Positions 41,276-50,682 of a DNA stretch of 64,000 nt are shown here, one piece after another. The DNA is from DASVRA01 sp036388855 (GTDB lineage: Bacteria; Pseudomonadota; Alphaproteobacteria; Caulobacterales; Caulobacteraceae), in assembly GCA_036388855.1 (NCBI GenBank), contig DASVRA010000033.1, positions 1 to 64,000 of the forward strand. The letters are read 5' to 3'. A model generated the notes under the pieces. It worked only from the letters and a program-made list of their open reading frames with translations. It was not told the origin of the DNA and made no database searches. Position 1 is the stretch's first letter; each line of letters starts with the position of its first letter. A program made the translations under genes and the position numbers.

Positions 41276-42350
41276 GGCCGTCAAGGCCGACTTCCTGAAC
41301 TCCGCCGGCCTGGCCGCCGCCGCGCGCGAGCCGCTGCCCGGCGACGCCTCGACGCGCTGCTACGAGCGGCTGCGGCTGCCCTCGGGCGCCACCCTGATGC
41401 TGATGGACGCGCCGCCGCGCGCGGAGAGCGCGCCCTGCCCCCCCGATGCGACGCCGGAAGAGCGGATCGCGCTCGGCTACAACGCCACGGCTCGGCTGGC
41501 GGCGGGACGGGTGGACGCGTTCGCCGCATGCGCCAACTTCCTGCGCGAGCGGGGGCTGTCGGCGCCGGAGGTGATCGCGCTGGACGCGCCGCAGGGGCTG
41601 GCGGTGGTCGAAGACCTGGGCGAGCGGGTGTTTGCGCATGATCTGGCCGAGGGCGCCGATCCGCAGATGATCTATGGCGCGGCTATCGACGCGCTGGCCG
41701 ACATGCACGCCTGCTGCCCGCCCGAACGGCTGAACGGGGGGGCGGCGGAGTGGCCGCTGCTGTCCTATGACGAGCTGGCGCTGAAGACCGGCGCCGATCT
41801 GCTGCCGGAGTGGCTGCCGAAGCTGAGGCCGGAGGTTCGGATCGGCCCGGACGAGGCGGCGGAGTGGGACGAGCTGTGGGGCGAGGTCTACCGGCGCGGT
41901 GAAGCGCGGGCGGAGGTGTTCTGCCACCGGGACTATCATGCGGAGAACCTGATCTGGCTGCCGGAGCGTGAGGGCCCGGCGCGTGTGGGGATGGTCGATT
42001 TCCAGGATGCGGTGCGGGCGCACCCGGCTTGGGACCTGCTGTCGCTGCTCCAGGACGCGCGACGTGACGTGCCGCCTGAGCTGGAGCGCGCGATGATCGA
42101 CCGTTACATGGAGCTGAGGCCGCAGGGGGACCGCGCCGCATTCCTGGCCGACTATGTCGCCTTGGCGGCGCTGAACCAGTCGCGCATCATCGGCGTCTTC
42201 GCCCGCCTGATCACCCGCGACAGCAAGCCCCGTTACGGCGAGTTCCTGCCCCGCGTCTGGGCGCATCTGGAGCGCGACCTGGAGCAGCCGGGGATGGAAG
42301 CGCTGAGGGCGTGGTTCGACCGGAACGTGCCCGTTGAGGCGAGGACGTGA
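41235..42350 (+). CDS. amgK: N-acetylmuramate/N-acetylglucosamine kinase AmgK
   Basis: The 371-residue APH-like kinase has the catalytic loop FCHRDYHAENLIW and metal motif MVDFQDA. AmgK phosphorylates MurNAc at the anomeric position, the first step of a salvage path that bypasses de novo UDP-MurNAc synthesis and is known in Pseudomonas and Caulobacter relatives. The downstream MurU gene, overlapping by GTGA, supports this rather than an aminoglycoside phosphotransferase. Confidence 0.9.
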   Translation: MAPGKTDRLSSPREAVKADFLNSAGLAAAAREPLPGDASTRCYERLRLPSGATLMLMDAPPRAESAPCPPDATPEERIALGYNATARLAAGRVDAFAACANFLRERGLSAPEVIALDAPQGLAVVEDLGERVFAHDLAEGADPQMIYGAAIDALADMHACCPPERLNGGAAEWPLLSYDELALKTGADLLPEWLPKLRPEVRIGPDEAAEWDELWGEVYRRGEARAEVFCHRDYHAENLIWLPEREGPARVGMVDFQDAVRAHPAWDLLSLLQDARRDVPPELERAMIDRYMELRPQGDRAAFLADYVALAALNQSRIIGVFARLITRDSKPRYGEFLPRVWAHLERDLEQPGMEALRAWFDRNVPVEART

Positions 42351-43072
42351 GCATCCCTGTCCCAAGAACCGCCATGGTGCTGGCCGCGGGCCTCGGCACC
42401 CGGATGCGCCCGCTGACCAACGACCGCTCCAAGGCGCTGGTGGAGGTCGGCGGCCGCGCTCTGATCGACCACGTGCTCGACCGGCTGGCCGAGGCGGGGG
42501 TGGAGACGGCGGTGGTCAACGTCCACCACTTCGCCGACCGGCTGACCGACCACCTGGTCCATCGGAGAGCGCCCGGGATCATCATCTCGGACGAGCGGGG
42601 GCTGCTGCTGGAAACCGGCGGCGGACTGAAGAAGGCGCGGACCCTGCTCGGTGAAGACCCGGTGCTGGTCGCCAACATCGACAGCGTCTGGACCGAGCGG
42701 AGCACGCCCGCCGTGGCCGCGCTCGCCCGAGCCTTCGACCCCGAGCGCATGGACGTGTGCATGCTGCTGGCGCCGCTGGACCAGGCGATGGGCTACGATG
42801 GCGCGGGCGACGCTTTCCTGGACGACGGCGTGCTGCGCTTCCGGGGCGCGGCGGCTAGCGCGCCCTACGCCTACACCGGCTTGCACATCACCAAGCCTCA
42901 GGTGGTGGACGGCGGGCCGGAGGGGCCGTTCTCGCTGATGGAGCCGTGGCGGCCGCTGGCGGAGCGGGGGCGACTCGGCGGGGTGCTGCTCGACGGCCTG
43001 TGGATGCACGTCGGCGATCCCCAGGCGCGCGAGGCGGCGGAGGCCAGGCTCCGGGAGTTGGAGGCGGCTTGA
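42347..43072 (+). CDS. murU: N-acetylmuramate alpha-1-phosphate uridylyltransferase MurU
   Basis: The 241-residue nucleotidyltransferase has MVLAAGLGTRMRPLTNDRSKALVEV at its N-terminus (shown as adjoining motifs), ETGGGLKKA and the NIDSVW metal-binding Asp. MurU converts MurNAc-1-P and UTP to UDP-MurNAc for peptidoglycan recycling. It starts at GTG 42347 and its stop overlaps addB (TTGA). Confidence 0.92.
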   Translation: MSIPVPRTAMVLAAGLGTRMRPLTNDRSKALVEVGGRALIDHVLDRLAEAGVETAVVNVHHFADRLTDHLVHRRAPGIIISDERGLLLETGGGLKKARTLLGEDPVLVANIDSVWTERSTPAVAALARAFDPERMDVCMLLAPLDQAMGYDGAGDAFLDDGVLRFRGAAASAPYAYTGLHITKPQVVDGGPEGPFSLMEPWRPLAERGRLGGVLLDGLWMHVGDPQAREAAEARLRELEAA

Positions 43073-46000
43073 GCTTTCTCGCCCAGCCCGGCCCGCGCTG
43101 GTTCAGCATCCCGGCGCACCGGCCGTTCCTCGCCGACCTCGCCACGGGCTTGATGCAGGCGCTGGCGGGGCAAGGGCCCGAGCAGTTGGCGCAGGCCACC
43201 CTGCTGGTCCCCTCACGCCGGGCGGCGCGGGCGCTGGCGGAGGCGTTCCTGGGCGTGACGGGCGCGCGGGCGACCCTGCTCCCGCAGATCCGCGCCATCG
43301 GCGACCTTGAGGAGGACGAGCCGCCGTTCGAGCCGGGGGAGCTGGGGGTGGAGCTGCCTCCGGCGGTCAGCCCGTTGCGGCGGCGCTTCGAGCTGGCGCG
43401 CATCGTGGCCGAGCAGTCCGACCGGCTGGGGCGCAGCTTCACCGCGGCCGGCGCGCTGGAGCTGGCGGACGCCTTGGGCGGCTTCCTCGAGAGCCTGGAG
43501 ATCGAGGAGGTGGAGGTCGGTGACCGGCTGGCAGGCCTGGTCGAGGGCGAGCTGGCGCGCCACTGGCAGCTGTCGGCGGGGTTCCTGCAGGCGGCACTGG
43601 CGGCCTGGCGGGCGCGGCTGCGCGAACTCGGCCTCACCGACGTCTCCACCCGGCGTGTGGAGTTGCTGCGGCGGCTGGGCGCGCAGTGGGCGCTAAAGCC
43701 GCCGGCGGGGGTGCTTGTCGCCGCCGGCTCGACCGGCACCACGCCCGCGGCGGCGGCGGTGCTGAAGGCGGTCGCGGAGGCGCCGCAAGGGGCGGTGGTG
43801 CTGCCTGGCCTCGACCTCGACTTGGCCGAGGAGGCATGGGCGGAGGTGGGCGAACAGCACCCGCAAAGCGCGATGAAGCGGCTGCTCGACGGCGCGGGCA
43901 TGGCGCGCGGCGAGGTGCGGGTGTGGCCCGCCAGCCTTGAACGCGGCGCGCACGAGGGCCGTTGGCAACGGCGCGTGATCAACGAGGCGCTGCGCCCGCC
44001 GGAATCGACCAAGGACTGGGCCGAACAGATCCGCAGCCTGCGCGCCGAAGCGCCGGGCGAGGACCCGGTCGCGGCGGGGCTGGAGGGCCTGTCGGTGATC
44101 GCCGCGCGCACCGAGGACGAGGCGGCGGGCGTGGCGGCGCTATTGATGCGCGAGGCGCTGGAGACGCCGGAGAAGACCTGCGCCCTGGTGACGCCGGACC
44201 AGGCGCTGGCGCGGCGGGTGAGCGCGCGGCTGGCGCGATGGGGAGTGGAGGTGGACACCTCCGCCGGTTCGCCGCTGACGGGGCGGCCGGTGGGCGTGCT
44301 GGCGCGGCTGGCCGCGCGGATGGGCGCCGATCCGGCGGACCCGGTGCGCCTGCTGGCCATCCTCAAGCACCCGTTCGTGCGGCTGGGGCTGGAGCCGGAC
44401 GCCTTGCGCAGGGCGCGGCGCGACCTGGAAGAGCACGGGCTGCGGGGGCCGAGGCCGGAGGGGTGGGCCGCGCTGGCCGACCGGCTGCGGAAGAAGGCAG
44501 AGCCGCGAGACGACGGCCAGGCGCCGCCGGAGGCGTTCGTCGCGCGCTTGGCGGCGGCGGCGGCGCTGGCCGAGCGGCTGCGCGCGGCGCTGGCGCTGGC
44601 GGCCGACCCGTTCACCGGCGGCACGGCCACGCCTGGGGAGGTGGCGCGGGGGCTGGTGCTGACGATGGAGGCGCTGGCGGCGGACGCGGACGGCGCCACG
44701 GGCGGCCTCTGGGCCGGGGCGGACGGCGAGGCCGCGACGCAGCTGCTCTCGGCCCTGATCAACGAGAGCGAGGGCCTGCCGGAGGCGACGCCTTCCGGCT
44801 TCGCCGAGCTGGTGGAGGCGCTGCTGGAAGGCGCCGTCGTCCGCTCCACCGGCGCGGCCCATTCGCGGCTGAAGATCCTGGGCGCGCTGGAGGCCCGCCT
44901 GATTTCGGCCGACCGGCTGATCCTGGCCGGGCTGGAGGAAGGCGTCTGGCCCCGCGCCGCGGCCGCCGACCCGTTCCTGTCGCGGCCGATGCGCGCCGCC
45001 CTCGGCCTGCCGCCGCCGGAGCGGCGCATAGGCTTGTCCGCCCACGATTTCGCCCAGGCCGCGTCCTCGCCCGAGGTGATCCTGCTGCACAGCGAGCGGC
45101 GGGAGGGGGCGCCGGCGGTGGAATCCCGCTGGCTGTGGCGGCTGAAGACCCTGGCCCGCGGCGCGGGCCTGCCCCTGCCCTCGCGCCCTGAGGCGCTGGC
45201 TTGGGCGCGGGCGCTGGACGCGCCGGAGACTTTCCGCCCGGCCCTGAGGCCGAAACCCACGCCGCCGGTGGAGGTGCGCCCGGACAGGCTGTCGGTGACC
45301 CGGGTGGAGCGCTGGGTGCGCGACCCCTACGCGACCTATGCCGAGGCCATCCTGCGGCTGCGGCCGATGGAACTGCCGGACGAGCCGATCGAGGCGCGGG
45401 CGCGGGGCACAGCCTTGCACAAGGCGCTGGAGCGGTTCGCGTTGCGCTTCCCGGACACGCTGCCCGATGACGCGGCCCAGGTGCTGGCGCAGCTGATGAC
45501 CCAGGCGCTACGCGAGGACGGGATGCCCGAGGCCGGCATGGCGCGGGAAACCGCCATCGCGGCCCGGGCGGCGCTGGAGATGCTCGAGTTCGAGCGCGAG
45601 CGGCGGCGGCCGGGGATGCGGCTGGTGATCGAGCAGAGGGGCGAGCTGAAGCTCTCCACCGACGCGGGCGAGTTCACCGTCTCGGCCAAGTCCGACCGCA
45701 TCGAATTGGACGGCGGGACGGCGCACATCCTCGACTACAAGACCGGCGGCGCGCCAACCAAGAAGCAGGTGCAGAGCGGGCTGGCGCCACAGCTCACCCT
45801 GACCGCGGCGATCCTTCAGGGCGGCGGCTTTCCCGGGGTGGAGCCGCACCCGCCGGGCGAGCTGATGTATGTGAAGCTGGGCGCCGGCCGCGAGCCGGTG
45901 CGCCAGATCTGTGTAGCCGACCAGCCGGACTCCGAGGCGCTGGCCCGGGCGGCGCTGGATGGGCTGATCCGGCGCGCCCGCCACTTCGCCGCGCGCTCCA

Positions 46001-46116
46001 CCCCCTACGTCGCCAAGGCCGCGCCGCAGTTCATGGGTGACAGGGGCGACTACGACCACCTGGCGCGGGTGTGGGAGTGGCTGGTGATCGGCGCCGGCGA
46101 GGAGGGGGGGGAGTGA
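43069..46116 (+). CDS. addB: double-strand break repair protein AddB
   Basis: The 1015-residue protein uses a TTG at 43069 overlapping murU. The N-terminal half resembles an inactivated UvrD-like helicase (LLVPSRRAARALAEAF). The C-terminal PDDEXK nuclease is seen as SDRIELDGG, HILDYKTGG and the QLTLTAAIL helix. AddAB resects broken ends and loads RecA. I see no cysteine cluster around the nuclease, unlike the Fe-S AddB of Bacillus. It is followed by addA with a GTGA overlap. Confidence 0.92.
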   Translation: MSFLAQPGPRWFSIPAHRPFLADLATGLMQALAGQGPEQLAQATLLVPSRRAARALAEAFLGVTGARATLLPQIRAIGDLEEDEPPFEPGELGVELPPAVSPLRRRFELARIVAEQSDRLGRSFTAAGALELADALGGFLESLEIEEVEVGDRLAGLVEGELARHWQLSAGFLQAALAAWRARLRELGLTDVSTRRVELLRRLGAQWALKPPAGVLVAAGSTGTTPAAAAVLKAVAEAPQGAVVLPGLDLDLAEEAWAEVGEQHPQSAMKRLLDGAGMARGEVRVWPASLERGAHEGRWQRRVINEALRPPESTKDWAEQIRSLRAEAPGEDPVAAGLEGLSVIAARTEDEAAGVAALLMREALETPEKTCALVTPDQALARRVSARLARWGVEVDTSAGSPLTGRPVGVLARLAARMGADPADPVRLLAILKHPFVRLGLEPDALRRARRDLEEHGLRGPRPEGWAALADRLRKKAEPRDDGQAPPEAFVARLAAAAALAERLRAALALAADPFTGGTATPGEVARGLVLTMEALAADADGATGGLWAGADGEAATQLLSALINESEGLPEATPSGFAELVEALLEGAVVRSTGAAHSRLKILGALEARLISADRLILAGLEEGVWPRAAAADPFLSRPMRAALGLPPPERRIGLSAHDFAQAASSPEVILLHSERREGAPAVESRWLWRLKTLARGAGLPLPSRPEALAWARALDAPETFRPALRPKPTPPVEVRPDRLSVTRVERWVRDPYATYAEAILRLRPMELPDEPIEARARGTALHKALERFALRFPDTLPDDAAQVLAQLMTQALREDGMPEAGMARETAIAARAALEMLEFERERRRPGMRLVIEQRGELKLSTDAGEFTVSAKSDRIELDGGTAHILDYKTGGAPTKKQVQSGLAPQLTLTAAILQGGGFPGVEPHPPGELMYVKLGAGREPVRQICVADQPDSEALARAALDGLIRRARHFAARSTPYVAKAAPQFMGDRGDYDHLARVWEWLVIGAGEEGGE

Positions 46117-49100
46117 GCGCGCCCAACCCTCAGATCATCGCCGCCGATCCGGCGATCAACGCCTTCGTCACCGCCAATGCCGGCTCGGGCAAGACCCGCA
46201 CCCTGGTGGACCGGGTGGCGCGGCTGCTGCTGCGCGGCGCCAGGCCCGAGGCGATCCTGTGCGTCACCTACACCAAGGCGGCCGCCGCCGAGATGCAGCG
46301 GCGGCTGTTCGAGACCCTGGGCGCCTGGGCGGTGGCCGACGATCTGACGCTGGCGCGGCGGCTGGAGGAGATCGGGGAGAAGCCGCGCGACCTCGGCCGG
46401 GCGCGCCAGCTGTTCGCCCTGGCGCTGGAGACGCCCGGCGGCCTGAAGATCCAGACCATCCACGCCTTCTGCGAGAAGCTCTTGCGGCGCTTTCCGCTGG
46501 AGGCGGGCGTGTCGCCGGGTTTCCAGGTGCTCGAGGAGCAGGCGGCGCGGGCGGTCTCGGACGCCGCGCGCGAGGCGATCGCCCACGCCGCCCTGCGCGA
46601 TCCGCAAGGCGCGCTGGGGCAGGCCTATGCGCGCATGGCTGCGGACCTGGACTTCCGCAGCTTCAACGAGATGTTCGCCTGCTTCGAGGCGCGGCGGCGG
46701 GCGCTGGCCGCCTACTTCGCCGTCTGCGCCGAAGCGGACGGGGTGGAGGCGGACGTCTGGCGCCGTTGCGGCTTCACCGCGCCCGAGCCGGCCGAGGACA
46801 TCCGCCGCCGCGCCGTCAGCCCGCCCGCGCTGGACCCGGAGCTGTGGCGCGAGGGCGCGCGCGCGCTGGCGGCGGGCGGCTCGCGCGACCAGTCATGCGC
46901 CGCCTGCATGGGCGAGGTGGCCGAAGGCGCCCTGCGTGGCGAAGCCGACTTCGACACCGCTATCGGCGTGTTCTGCACCGGAAAGGGCGAGCCGGCGAAG
47001 TGGCTCGAAACCGCCGCGGCGATGAAGGCCAACCCCGGCCTGCAGGCGCGGCTCGCGGCTGAGCGCGACCGGCTGGTCGCCGCGCGCCAGTTGGCTCGAG
47101 CGGCCAAGGTGGCGGAGGACAGCGTCACAGTGCTGCTGCTGGCCCAGGCCTTCATCGAGGTCTACGCCGCGCTGAAAGGGCAGCAGGCGGGCCTCGACTT
47201 CGACGATCTGATCGAACGGACCAATGAGCTGCTCACCGTGCGCACTGAGGCCGCCTGGGTGCTCTACAAGCTCGACGGCGGCGTCGACCACATCCTGCTC
47301 GACGAGGCGCAGGACACCGCGCCCGACCAGTGGGGCATCCTGCGGGCGCTGTCGGGCGAGTTCTTCGCCGGCGCGGGGGTGCGGGAGGCGGCGCGCACGG
47401 TCTTCGCCGTGGGCGACGAGAAGCAGTCGATCTTCTCCTTCCAGGGCGCCGCGCCCGAACGCTTCCTGGCCGAGGCGCGCGAATACGGGGAGCTGATCGA
47501 GGGGGCGGGCGGCGATTTCCGCGCGCCGGCGCTGTTGAAGAGCTACCGCTCCGCCCCCGAGGTACTGGAGGTGGTGGACGCGGTGTTCCGCGAGCCGCGC
47601 GCACTGGCGGGGCTGCGGCCTGAGGAGGCGGGCAAGCTCGACATCGTGACGCACGAGCCCAACCGTGGCGCGGGCGAAGGCTGCGTGGAGCTATGGCCTC
47701 TGGAAAAGGGGGACGAGGCGGCTGAGCAAGACCCTTGGGCGCCGCTCGACCAGGAACCGCCGCAGAGCGCCAACAAGAAGCTGGCGCGACGGATCGCACG
47801 CGAGGTGAAGGCGGCGATTGCGCGTAAGGACGCGGTGTGGGACCGCGACAAGGGCTGGCGCGCCTGCGAGGCCGGTGACTTCCTGATCCTGGTGCGGCGC
47901 CGGAACGCGCTGTTCCAGGAGATCATCCGGGCGCTGAAGAAAGAGGGCGTCGCGGTGGGCGGCGCCGACCGGCTGAAGTTGTCGGACCACATCCTGTTCG
48001 ACGACCTCTTGGCGCTCGCCCGCTTCGTGCTGTTCCCGCACGACGACCTGAGCCTCGCCTGCCTACTAAAGAGCCCGTTTTGCGAGGTGGATGAGGAGGG
48101 GCTCTACGACTTGGCCCAGCCGCGGAGCGGGTCGCTCTGGGCCGAGCTGAACGGCCGCGCCGAGGAGCGGCCGCCGTGGGCGGCGGCGCTGGAGTTCCTG
48201 CACTGGACACGGCAGGCGGCGGAGGGGCTCCAGCCGTTCGACTTCTACGGCCAGGTGCTCAGCCGCACGGACGTCCAAGGCCGCTCGATGCGCGCGCGCC
48301 TGCTCACCCGGCTGGGCACGGAGGCGCAGGAGACGCTGGAGGCCTTCCTCGCCGAAACCCTGGCGGCGGAGGGGCGGGGCGCCCGCGACCTGGAAAGCTT
48401 CGCCGCCGCCATGGCCGGCAGCGAAATCGAGGTGAAGCGCGAGCAGGAGGACGGCAAAGGCTACGTCCGGGTGATGACCGTCCACGGCGCCAAGGGGCTG
48501 GAAGCCCCGGTGGTGATCCTGCCCGACACCACAACGCGCGCCAAGGCGCAGGGCGCGCCGCTGCTGCGGACGCTGGACGGCGGCTTCCTCTGGTGCTCGC
48601 GCGGCGGCGACGACTGCGAGGCCACCGCCCTGGCGCGCCAGGCGCGGACCGACTCCGGCGACGACGAGAGCCTGCGCCTGCTCTACGTGGCGCTGACCCG
48701 CGCGCGCGACCGGCTCATCGTCTGCGGCGTTGCGTTGAAGCGGCCAAACACAGGCTTCGAGGAATTGTCCTGGTGGGACTACGTCTGCCGCGGCTTCGCC
48801 GATGCGGAGGCGGCGCCGAAGGTGCGGGAGGTCACGGCCGAGGATGGCTGGACGATCCGCCGCTATGGCGCGGATCCCCAGCCGGGAGAGACGGCCGCCT
48901 CGGGCGAGGCCGCCGCAAGCCCCCTGCCCACCTGGGTTCGGGCTCCGGCCGCGCCCGAGCCGCCGGCGCGCCGCTACGCCTCGCCCTCGCAGATGGCCGA
49001 GCAGGCACGCGGCCCCGCGCCCTCGCCGCTGGCGCAGGTGGAGGGCCTGAGCCGGTTACGCCGAGGCGAGGTGATCCACCGCCTGCTCCAGCTGCTACCC

Positions 49101-49571
49101 GACGTGCCGCAGCCCTCCCGCGACGACGCCGCCAAGCGTATGCTGGCGCGCGAGCTGGACCTCACCGACACCCAGCGCGAGGAGATGATCGCCGCCGCGC
49201 TCGGCGTGCTCGCCGACGCCCGCTTCGCCGAGGTGTTCGGTCCGGGCTCACGCGCAGAGGTCGCCTTGGCCGGGACCGCCGCCGCCCTGCCCGTTGGCCT
49301 GCCGGTGTCCGGCCGCATTGACCGGCTGGTGGTGACGCCGGAGCGCGTGCTGGTGGCGGACTACAAGTCCAACCGCCCCTCGCCCGACCGTATCGAGGAC
49401 GCCGATCCGGCCTACCTGATCCAGATGGCCGTTTATGTCGCGGTGCTGCGCGAGGTGTTCCCCGGCCGCGCGGTGGAGGCGGCCCTGGTCTGGACCGACG
49501 GCCCCAAGCTGATGCCGCTTCCCGAAAGCTTGATCGAGGCGTCGCTGGCCGACCTCCGGGCGCGGCGTTGA
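46113..49571 (+). CDS. addA: ATP-dependent helicase-nuclease AddA
   Basis: The 1152-residue SF1A enzyme has Walker A TANAGSGKTRTLV near 25-37, motif Ia CVTYTKAAAAEMQRR, motif II LLDEAQDT, motif III-like VGDEKQSIFSFQGA and motif VI LYVALTRARDRLIV. The C-terminal RecB-type nuclease carries SGRIDRLVV and VADYKSNRP with catalytic Asp and Lys. It translocates 3' to 5' and works with AddB. Start GTG 46113 overlaps the addB stop. trxA follows 51 bases later. Confidence 0.95.
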   Translation: MSAPNPQIIAADPAINAFVTANAGSGKTRTLVDRVARLLLRGARPEAILCVTYTKAAAAEMQRRLFETLGAWAVADDLTLARRLEEIGEKPRDLGRARQLFALALETPGGLKIQTIHAFCEKLLRRFPLEAGVSPGFQVLEEQAARAVSDAAREAIAHAALRDPQGALGQAYARMAADLDFRSFNEMFACFEARRRALAAYFAVCAEADGVEADVWRRCGFTAPEPAEDIRRRAVSPPALDPELWREGARALAAGGSRDQSCAACMGEVAEGALRGEADFDTAIGVFCTGKGEPAKWLETAAAMKANPGLQARLAAERDRLVAARQLARAAKVAEDSVTVLLLAQAFIEVYAALKGQQAGLDFDDLIERTNELLTVRTEAAWVLYKLDGGVDHILLDEAQDTAPDQWGILRALSGEFFAGAGVREAARTVFAVGDEKQSIFSFQGAAPERFLAEAREYGELIEGAGGDFRAPALLKSYRSAPEVLEVVDAVFREPRALAGLRPEEAGKLDIVTHEPNRGAGEGCVELWPLEKGDEAAEQDPWAPLDQEPPQSANKKLARRIAREVKAAIARKDAVWDRDKGWRACEAGDFLILVRRRNALFQEIIRALKKEGVAVGGADRLKLSDHILFDDLLALARFVLFPHDDLSLACLLKSPFCEVDEEGLYDLAQPRSGSLWAELNGRAEERPPWAAALEFLHWTRQAAEGLQPFDFYGQVLSRTDVQGRSMRARLLTRLGTEAQETLEAFLAETLAAEGRGARDLESFAAAMAGSEIEVKREQEDGKGYVRVMTVHGAKGLEAPVVILPDTTTRAKAQGAPLLRTLDGGFLWCSRGGDDCEATALARQARTDSGDDESLRLLYVALTRARDRLIVCGVALKRPNTGFEELSWWDYVCRGFADAEAAPKVREVTAEDGWTIRRYGADPQPGETAASGEAAASPLPTWVRAPAAPEPPARRYASPSQMAEQARGPAPSPLAQVEGLSRLRRGEVIHRLLQLLPDVPQPSRDDAAKRMLARELDLTDTQREEMIAAALGVLADARFAEVFGPGSRAEVALAGTAAALPVGLPVSGRIDRLVVTPERVLVADYKSNRPSPDRIEDADPAYLIQMAVYVAVLREVFPGRAVEAALVWTDGPKLMPLPESLIEASLADLRARR

Positions 49572-49622
49572 TCGACTCGCGCGCGGCGCCTACATCCGTC
49601 TGTCCCAACCTCAGGAGTTTCC

Positions 49623-49973
49623 ATGGCCAGCGTGAAGGTCACCGACGAATCCTTCGAAGCCGACGTGCTCAAGGCCGGCCAGCCGGTGCTGGTCGATTTC
49701 TGGGCGGAGTGGTGCGGGCCGTGCAAGCAGATCGGCCCGGCGCTCGAGCAGATCTCCGAGGAGTTCGCCGGCCAGGTGGCCGTGGCCAAGGTCAACATCG
49801 AGGATAGTCCCCAGACCCCCAGCCGCTACGGCGTGCGCGGCATCCCCACCCTGATGCTGTTCAAGGACGGCCAGATGGCCTCGATGAAGGTCGGCGCCAT
49901 GCCCAAGCAGAAGATCGTCGAATGGCTCAACGAGGCCGGGGTGAAGGCGGATACGGGAGAGAAGGCGGCGTAG
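49623..49973 (+). CDS. trxA: thioredoxin
   Basis: The 116-residue protein has the full thioredoxin signature WAEWCGPCKQIGP with Cys31 and Cys34, and the cis-Pro GIPTLMLF. It is the general cytosolic disulfide reductant. It is the last gene of the tsaE-to-trxA run, and its 3' end overlaps the convergent SURF1 gene by 47 bases. Confidence 0.97.
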   Translation: MASVKVTDESFEADVLKAGQPVLVDFWAEWCGPCKQIGPALEQISEEFAGQVAVAKVNIEDSPQTPSRYGVRGIPTLMLFKDGQMASMKVGAMPKQKIVEWLNEAGVKADTGEKAA

Positions 49974-50682
49974 TCGCCGTTCGACGCCGCCGGCGCGACA
50001 GCAGCATGCCCGCGTAGGTGGCCGCCAACGCAGCGGCGAGGCCGAACCACGTCAGCGCGTAGCCGAGGTGGTTGTTGGGGATGTCCCCCGGCAACGGCGC
50101 GGGCCTGAGCGCCCGCCACCCGGGGTTGGTCGAGGTCTCCGCCACCAGCATGTAAGGCAGCGGGCTTTCGACCTTCAGCGCGCGCGCCATCGCCGGGATG
50201 TCACGCCCGTAGAAACGCCCGGCGCGTGGAGCTGGCGTGAACGGCCCGGGCCGGTCCGCGTCCCGCAAGACCCCTGTGACGCTCAGCACATCGCCGGAAG
50301 GCGCCACCGGCGGCCGGGCCGACACCTCCGCGACGAAGCCCCGGTCGACCAGCAGCGCGCCGTCAGCCGTGCGGCAAGGCGAGATCAACCGCACACCGGG
50401 CTGCCCATCCATGATCGACTGCAGCTCGACGTAGGGGGCGGTGGCGATCCCGGCGCAATAGACGGTCGCCTTGGCGAAGCCCGCGCTTTGGCCGCTCGCG
50501 CCCGCCTGCTCCAGCACTTGGCCGAGCGGTCGCGCCGGCGCCGTCTTCACCGCTTCGATCCGCGCCAGCAGGTCCTGCTTCCAGGCCAGTCGCCGCACCT
50601 GCCAGACCCCGAGCGCGATCAGCAGCGGCAGCAGGAGGGCGACCGCGAGGGTCAGCCCCCAGGGGAAGCGTTCGCGCTTCAG
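49927..50682 (-). CDS. cytochrome oxidase assembly protein SURF1
   Basis: The protein is about 251 residues if it begins at the CTG at 50682, which overlaps the ctaE stop (CTGA). No ATG, GTG or TTG lies in frame between that point and the first membrane helix. Two transmembrane helices, at about 8-28 and near the C-terminus (YALTWFGLAAALAATYAG), flank the periplasmic domain with LLVDRGFV and PNNHLGYA, typical of SURF1. It helps insert heme a into oxidase subunit I. It overlaps trxA convergently at its 3' end. Confidence 0.88.
   Translation of the reverse strand: MKRERFPWGLTLAVALLLPLLIALGVWQVRRLAWKQDLLARIEAVKTAPARPLGQVLEQAGASGQSAGFAKATVYCAGIATAPYVELQSIMDGQPGVRLISPCRTADGALLVDRGFVAEVSARPPVAPSGDVLSVTGVLRDADRPGPFTPAPRAGRFYGRDIPAMARALKVESPLPYMLVAETSTNPGWRALRPAPLPGDIPNNHLGYALTWFGLAAALAATYAGMLLSRRRRRTATTPPSLPYPPSPRPR

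Noticed and set aside
42888..45260. A 790-codon minus-strand open frame
   Set aside because: It is antisense to addB; Arg/Ser/Pro-rich composition and lack of motifs mark it as a shadow.
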